Source: Metopolophium dirhodum (lineage: Eukaryota > Arthropoda > Insecta > Hemiptera > Aphididae). From it: a stretch of DNA of 64,000 bases. The translations under genes and the position numbers were made by a program. The notes below the pieces were generated by a model. That model did no database searches and had not been told where the DNA came from. It worked only from the letters and a program-made list of their open reading frames with translations. The stretch covers positions 125,833,062 to 125,897,061 of the forward strand of contig NC_083560.1 in assembly GCF_019925205.1 (NCBI RefSeq), given 5' to 3'. This document shows, piece by piece, positions 61,701 to 64,000 of this stretch; within the stretch, counting starts at the first letter, position 1, and each line of letters starts with the position of its first letter.

Positions 61701-63249
61701 TGATTTTTGGTTTTCAGTATTGAATACATGTATTATTGTAAGTCAAATATATCATATATTTTTTTAAACTTTAGTAAAATAAAAATGTCTTGTTTGATGT
61801 GTGTGTTGTATAGACTGAGAGAACTAAGCCTTTAACGGAATGCCTAATTGCAGTAGGCAACAAATATGGCTCTGATGAAGTGTTGAAGAATTGGGTTTCA
61901 TCGATATACCCATTGCAATCGGATTATTGGACATTTCGCAAAACTGTAAGTGATATTCTTAGAATATGATTTTATACTGAAACTATACCTATAATTATTT
62001 TAAAAATATAATTGTCATAAATATAATTGTCTTTAATATTATCTTTAACGAACATTGTTTTTAGTTTGTTGAACATTACTCACTACTTTGTTTCTTTGAG
62101 TATGCATTTAACCTTATCAAATTGACGCCCGAGATGCTGAATATTGACAAAAGCAATGGAGTGGCTGTTGCTTTATACTATACATTTAATATGAGTGAAG
62201 TTCATGGTTAGTATTTCTGTTAACTCAACATTTTGGAAACATTTGTGGTTTAGCATTAAAAAACAATATTTATATCATTGCAGGAAACTTAGTTCAAAAT
62301 CATATAATACCTTTTCGTCTAACACCAAATTTGACAAAGTTTATTACGCCTTATCGTAAATATCAAATGATAAATTGCTTAACTGTAACTGGCCATTGTT
62401 TAACCAACAGTATTGACGATATTAGTGTTGTAATAAAATTATTATTGAAGGATGAATTTATGGCTAATTATAATATTGTAAGTAATTCAATGACTTTTAT
62501 ACTTTCGAGTATATTCTACAATATATTATTAAGTATTTAGTACTAATTCAACACTAATACTTCTTCCCAATATTATTTTAATATTAACATTAATTTATTT
62601 TGATTACATACAATATTATATTTGTATAATAATGATTGAATATTATATTATATGTATATGAAAACAATCGGTTAAATTATTTTTAGTGGGAGGTTATTTA
62701 TAACACTAATAATATTAAAATTAATGAAAATGTAGTTTTCAACATGTTGTAATAATACAACAAAATAATTAAGCCAAATTATTATTGACACATTAATTAA
62801 TTTGTATTTCCATTTAACTAGATTTTAATTTTTTTTTACTGTTTAACTGCTGTAAATAAATATATCTCCATTGTTATAAACATTCTAATACTATCTTATA
62901 TTGTGTATTAACTATTAAGTATACTGAAAAATGAATTACAGAATTGTATTCATGTACTATTGTGATTTATTTTAGAAAACTCACAAGAAAATATCAAGGA
63001 ATGAAGTACACATTTTTGAAATAGTTGATGAAAACTTGAAGTATATCTTGAAAAATTTCAACAAACTAAAAAATTCTTCAATACACAATCCAGTAATACT
63101 ACTAAAATAATAATATTATTATGTTAACAACTGTTTTTATTTTATTAAAATTATTTCTATTATACTTTCAGATTCCTGATCTCCTATACCAAGCTTTCCA
63201 TAAAGAATTAATATGTTATGAAAGTCCAACATGGCGTGCCTGGTTGTAA
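25746..63249 (+). CDS. TRRAP: TRRAP / Nipped-A-like giant PIKK-family pseudokinase, diverged
   Basis: TRRAP is the activator-binding scaffold of the SAGA and TIP60/NuA4 histone acetyltransferase complexes in the nucleus. I trace 62 exons and about 3660 residues (human 3859), ending in TWRAWL, equivalent to the family's terminal HPWL. Exons: 25746-25874, 25959-26060, 26281-26484, 26741-26887, 27227-27393, 27473-27702, 27776-27980, 28412-28606, 28690-28742, 29838-29971, 30032-30175, 31590-31876, 31983-32119, 35002-35171, 35733-35878, 35954-36113, 37361-37503, 37757-37835, 40953-41041, 41354-41613, 41689-41913, 41985-42149, 42320-42515, 42597-42898, 42968-43151, 43277-43503, 43586-43706, 46125-46258, 46868-47029, 47090-47335, 48115-48373, 49442-49647, 49720-49875, 49946-50083, 50154-50495, 50577-50657, 50766-50858, 50917-51064, 51183-51478, 51601-51746, 52567-52831, 52901-53190, 53258-53357, 53435-53682, 53759-53936, 54109-54276, 54371-54592, 54654-54824, 56505-56951, 57019-57171, 57328-57405, 57497-57524, 57607-57722, 58451-58628, 60866-61128, 61235-61441, 61531-61737, 61814-61945, 62065-62206, 62284-62477, 62976-63092, 63172-63249. 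Landmarks: FLPYMDKFLDETLITG, LLGKFGGLNRSS, QIGMMKGHIFC, KCLRELNEWS, PFRLTPN. Similarity to human is low outside such blocks and the proline-rich linker is missing, so this may be a fast-evolving paralogue. All junctions are in phase except 37503/37757. Large introns hold transposons. Confidence 0.92.
29249..29677. mobile_element. Foldback MITE, family A, in TRRAP-like intron 9
   Basis: It begins TTAAGGGAACGTTACACGGA, then CATTTGTTGTCTCCGTCTTA, and ends with the complement, ...ACGTCCTCTTAA. Inner arms with TAAGAACATTATCTGTGTTT pair with ACACAGATAATGTTCTAAC. It is the best preserved of the three copies in the window and has no genuine coding frame. Confidence 0.85.
30225..30305. repeat. End fragment of MITE family A
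   Basis: The words CCCGCATGTGTTGTCTCTAA and ATTACACACATATAACATAG, then TAAATATGC, match the arm of the family A elements at 5209 and 29249. The other arm is missing, so this is a truncated copy in intron 11 of the TRRAP-like gene. Confidence 0.6.
30413..30917. mobile_element. hAT-like MITE, 505 bp, in TRRAP-like intron 11
   Basis: The left end, CAGTGGTTTTCAAACTTTT, is the classic hAT-type terminus. The right end is AGGTTAACAACCATTG, its approximate complement. Flanking 8-mers GTATAAAT (30405-30412) and GTATAGAT (30918-30925) differ at one base and fit a target duplication. The interior is non-coding and includes a 13-base G run near 30711-30723. Confidence 0.7.
32160..32588. mobile_element. 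Foldback MITE, family A, in TRRAP-like intron 13
   Basis: The right end, GGGTGTAGCGTCCTCTTAAA, with CTATGTTATACACTTTTAAG inside, matches family A in inverted form. The left arm (AATATAGCAAATAGTACGC, TATTTAACTCTGTTATACTT) pairs with GTATAACAGAGTTAAATGG-like sequence on the right. It is more diverged than the 29249 copy. Confidence 0.75.
32631..33707. mobile_element. hAT-like element, 1077 bp, with perfect 8-bp duplication CTAAGAGA
   Basis: CTAAGAGA occurs immediately before (32623-32630) and after (33708-33715). The left terminus, CAGTGGCGCCGAACACGGTA, then TAAAGGTGTGACA, is mirrored by TGTCACACCTTTATTTTGGT, then GATCCGGCGCCACTG. CAG termini plus an 8-bp duplication are the signature of hAT transposons. 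No transposase frame remains, so it is non-autonomous. The perfect duplication suggests a fairly recent insertion into TRRAP-like intron 13. Confidence 0.88.
33716..35001. other. Remainder of TRRAP-like intron 13
   Basis: AT-rich intron sequence. No coding exon and no clear repeat ends were found. Confidence 0.35.
36366..36979. mobile_element. Tc1/mariner-like MITE, 614 bp, in TRRAP-like intron 16
   Basis: The terminal inverted repeat CAGGGTGATTCATTAAGCGT is matched by ATGCTTAATGAATCACCCTG at the right end, and TA dinucleotides flank both ends, as expected for Tc1/mariner-type insertion. The pairing continues through the whole element (TTTTGAGATAGTGAATG, AAAGCAGAATATTTTTC, TAGGACGAGTTATAAA) to a GC-richer centre, AAGCGGAGTTGTGG against CCACTCCGCCC. 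It is a near-complete hairpin and non-coding. Confidence 0.85.
37880..38416. mobile_element. Short element with TAAAGACCGGATTTATAT ends, in TRRAP-like intron 18
   Basis: The left end, TAAAGACCGGATTTATAT, and the right end, ATATAAATCCGGTCTTTA, are inverted copies. The interior is rich in AATATTCTC and AATATGC words. No target duplication was seen and there is no coding capacity. Confidence 0.65.
38417..40952. other. Remainder of TRRAP-like intron 18
   Basis: A long AT-rich intron part with no further exon matching TRRAP. A GC-richer patch at 39640-39790 looks like old repeat debris but has no identifiable ends. Confidence 0.35.
41107..41198. repeat. 46-bp tandem duplication in TRRAP-like intron 19
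   Basis: The unit ATATTTAGTCACCTCTTGGT, then AGTTTGATGTT(T/A)AAGG, AAATTGAAAA, is present twice in direct tandem with a single substitution. It is probably recent slippage or unequal exchange. Confidence 0.85.
44189..45153 (-). mobile_element. Deleted pogo/Tigger-type DNA transposon, 965 bp, in TRRAP-like intron 27
   Basis: The termini CAGTGAAACTTCCATATAAC and GTTATATGGAAGTTTCACTG are perfect 20-base inverted repeats flanked by TA, the Tc1/mariner/pogo target. The minus strand keeps only the C-terminal part of a Tigger/jerky-like transposase. The first piece, about 44900-44705, includes VSKAWRSDVTSETIKKCFFK AGF, where Tigger proteins have TIxNCFxKAGF. After a frameshift the second piece, 44694-44383, is acidic and ends TKLTDYFF, a usual tail of this family. 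The helix-turn-helix and DDE catalytic region are deleted, so the copy cannot encode an active enzyme. Confidence 0.85.
45246..45875. mobile_element. AATATGC-rich hAT-like MITE, about 630 bp, in TRRAP-like intron 27
   Basis: The left end, CAGCCCGGACTTTATGCGCT, and the right end, TGCGTGAAGTACCGAGCCCTG, are imperfect inverted repeats of the CAGGGCTCGG type seen in hAT elements. The interior is rich in AATATGCA words. No convincing 8-bp duplication was seen. It lies directly beside the pogo/Tigger copy. Confidence 0.55.
47515..47810. repeat. Two-copy tandem duplication, about 150 bp, in TRRAP-like intron 30
   Basis: Copies 47515-47666 and 47667-47810 share TACACTTTTT, TAAATTGGAGTT, AAAATCAACAAATAAGTAAT, AGTATAGA, GGCTGTTATTTG, AAATTAAAAATCTTGAG and CCTTGAGG-type blocks. 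They differ by scattered substitutions and small indels, so the duplication is older than the 41107 one. Confidence 0.85.
48468..49379. mobile_element. Outer foldback element carrying a nested hAT-like insertion
   Basis: The ends CTGTGTTTAGAGACACTGAC and GTATCTCTAGACACAG are inverted, as are GACGTC and GATGTCC inside. With the nested 739-bp element and one duplication removed, the outer element would be only about 165 bases. It sits in TRRAP-like intron 31. No duplication at its own borders was certain. Confidence 0.6.
48493..49231. mobile_element. Nested hAT-like MITE, 739 bp
   Basis: It begins CAGGGCCGGGTTTGAAGG and ends AAATCTGGCCCTG, an inverted pair with hAT-style CAG ends. Flanking 8-mers GACGTCAG (48485-48492) and GACATCAG (49232-49239) differ at one base and fit an 8-bp target duplication. 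There is no transposase. Confidence 0.78.
52901..57722 (+). other. FAT domain region of the TRRAP-like protein
   Basis: Exons 42-53 (residues about 2425-3157) align in order with the FAT domain of TRRAP. Landmarks are FDMCFSLAQLCFYDEDLAKY, IGKTYNLWY, LIQIYSLLRDEDVLESLFQN, ALSLEQQGYIKEASQMYKEL, HIPLLQATQLVELREALNI split over two exons, then LQWATLIEHNF, ALSAIKCY, ILWLLTYDDDN and IGQWYPQQMYLTLNRMYL. This helical TPR-like array wraps the pseudokinase in known TRRAP and Tra1 structures. The insertion-prone linker (exons 51-53) is shorter than in human. Confidence 0.85.
54825..56504. other. TRRAP-like intron 48 with repeat fragments
   Basis: No exon lies here. At about 55020-55145 the words ATAAAAATGAATTGTTGTTG and GAGAACGGCTAAACCGATTT resemble the start of insect Helitron-type or related repeats. 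That is recalled from memory and not secure. At about 55900-56150 there is another internal copy of the aphid GAGCGGAG repeat (GATTTTGGTTTTTGGTGTAA, CTCTAAAACAAATAACCG, GAGCTGTTTACGGACATTGT). Confidence 0.5.
58850..59445. repeat. Copy of the aphid GAGCGGAG repeat in TRRAP-like intron 54
   Basis: Blocks TTCACTCGATTTCTCATGTA, GACTCATTTTGAGTTGCTTG and ATTTAAAGTTCAAATTTTG, and the end ATCACCGCTCAGAATCG, match the repeat at 6240-7130 and 10987. It is decayed and non-coding. Confidence 0.6.
59615..60170 (-). pseudogene. Jockey-like non-LTR retrotransposon remnant (endonuclease domain part)
   Basis: The minus strand from about 60140 reads GDYNLTIPIGVSRLIIPKGR, ALLKAVSNINAEIISTRKA, TYWPSDQNKIPDLLDFFIMK, which is the C-terminal half of an APE-type endonuclease (the usual GDYNAKH...WGSR...PTYWP...PDLLDF pattern). 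In-frame stops and a shift follow. The frame at 59860-59615 then gives NHEIAYLMKIRELVKIKRKV REKWHRTSD, the linker before the reverse transcriptase. The reverse transcriptase itself is missing. It is a dead fragment, antisense to the TRRAP-like gene in its intron 54. Confidence 0.75.
60171..60865. other. Remainder of TRRAP-like intron 54
   Basis: AT-rich intron sequence. Apart from the acceptor TTTTACCATAG before exon 55 nothing is recognised. The plus-strand open frame starting at 60756 is a shadow overlapping exon 55. Confidence 0.4.
60866..62477 (+). other. Pseudokinase (PI3K-like) region of the TRRAP-like protein
   Basis: Exons 55-60 (residues about 3217-3598) follow the TRRAP kinase-like domain: KLMIIQLRRWIKHIEDKSK, QLSIRGTDGHIYTYNV, RIFQLFRVANSYLL, DYWTFRKTF, KLTPEMLNI and IIPFRLTPNLTKF. 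The catalytic DRHxxN and DFG motifs of active PI3K-related kinases are absent; their places hold TPEMLNIDKSNG and YYTFNMSE. The protein is therefore expected to be a pseudokinase, as all known TRRAP proteins are. Confidence 0.85.
62976..63249 (+). other. FATC end of the TRRAP-like protein
   Basis: The last two exons encode the terminal helices and FATC segment, with the pattern NLKYILKNFNKL followed by a stop after SPTWRAWL. This keeps the TRRAP arrangement, in which the chain ends a few residues after a Trp-x-x-Trp-Leu-like tail. A possible AATAAA polyadenylation signal lies at 63615-63620. Confidence 0.75.
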
Positions 63250-63804
63250 AGAACTTACTAAAGATGTGTTTGTTTTGATTATAATAACTTTTGTATTGTC
63301 CTTTTTATTATTATGAATCTTACATTATTATTATTTTTTTTTTTTAAAGACTGTTAATCGTAAACTTTTTATAAATGTCATTTGCATAAAATACTTTTAC
63401 GATTGTAATATTTTATAACAAACTTAATTTTTGAACAAACATTTATACATTTATTAAATATAATCTCATTTATTATAGCTAATATATGAATCTTTACTAT
63501 CGAAATATATTTTAAAGTTCAAGTATTATATTGTTAAAATCAAATTTACAATTATAATTGTTCGTGTTTATTAAATGATAGTAGAATTATAATAGACCCG
63601 ATTTTTTATTCACAATAATAAAGCTACAGTTGTAATTAAATTTACTAAATATTTATTTATATTAATAACTAAATCATGACGATTTTAGTGTCAAATTATA
63701 TCTACAAACTTATGTTATTTTCTAAATATTATACGATTTCCATATTATTTTCTTGTATTGAAACCAATTAAAGAGTAAATAATTAAATCATTTATAACAA
63801 CAAT
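63250..63804. other. 3' UTR and flank of the TRRAP-like gene
   Basis: Non-coding AT-rich sequence after the stop codon. A canonical AATAAA lies at about 63615. No further gene begins before the right edge. Confidence 0.45.
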
Positions 63805-63905
63805 CAAGACGACGTTGCGGGTGCATGTGTTGGTTCCATCTTACACACTTACGACATAGTCAAAACACGTTTATGCAGTCTGCGAGTAGAACTCGCTCAA
63901 TTTTG
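63805..63905. repeat. End fragment of MITE family A at right edge
   Basis: The words GACGTTGCGGGTGCATGTGT and TTACACACTTACGACATAGT resemble the arm of the family A elements. The partner arm, if present, lies beyond the window, since an AAAATACGTATTATAAAATT stretch follows without reaching the other end. Confidence 0.5.
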
Positions 63906-64000
63906 GTTTTAGAATAAAAATACGTATTATAAAATTGAAATATAAGAATATTTCAGTGAAAAACGGTGTTTTTTAAAAATAAAATGTTTTTTAAAAGTTA

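Noticed and set aside
1..64000. tRNA, rRNA, CRISPR or bacterial gene content
   Set aside because: No cloverleaf-like or direct-repeat/spacer structure was seen. All genes are intron-containing animal genes.

Overview
The window is AT-rich animal nuclear DNA, almost certainly from an aphid. The reasons are short GT-AG introns, insect-type genes, and many copies of a repeat whose ends read TTTTAGATTCTGAGCGGAGC, which I know from aphid genomes. No bacterial genes, operons or CRISPR arrays are visible. The species cannot be named from the sequence alone.

Layout. Positions 1-1930 (minus strand) hold the first two coding exons of INTS13/asunder, an Integrator and cell-cycle protein; the rest lies beyond the left edge. 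From 1931 to 14065 there is about 12 kb of transposon debris: foldback elements, a decayed transposon-borne gene at 7491-8824, flanking arrays of AGAAGGGC-type repeats, a repeat resembling one very common in Lepidoptera (11683-11919), and a 651-bp element with a perfect 8-bp target duplication. At 14066-15382 (plus) lies a three-exon, internally deleted copy of proteasome subunit Rpn5/PSMD12. At 18474-21661 (plus) lies a five-exon BLOC1S6 (pallidin) gene. Positions 21662-24300 are intergenic and contain a roughly 890-bp imperfect palindrome. From about 24300 to 63249 (plus) runs one giant gene: a full-length but strongly diverged TRRAP/Nipped-A-like gene. I traced 62 coding exons encoding about 3660 residues: HEAT/TPR solenoid, FAT, pseudokinase and FATC.

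The TRRAP-like gene dominates the window. Its larger introns carry many transposons, several with target-site duplications I could read: hAT-like, Tc1/mariner-like, a deleted pogo/Tigger copy, a jockey-like endonuclease remnant, and one nested insertion. Apart from one junction (37503/37757), every exon joins in phase at GT-AG sites, so the gene looks maintained in spite of its divergence.

The genes do not form a pathway. INTS13 (RNA 3'-end processing), Rpn5 (protein turnover), BLOC1S6 (endosomal trafficking) and TRRAP (histone acetylation) are ordinary eukaryotic neighbours. I found no convincing new multi-gene system. The most unusual items are the diverged TRRAP, the deleted Rpn5 copy whose true C-terminal tail survives out of frame, the composite 5921-10987 element, and the Lepidoptera-like repeat.
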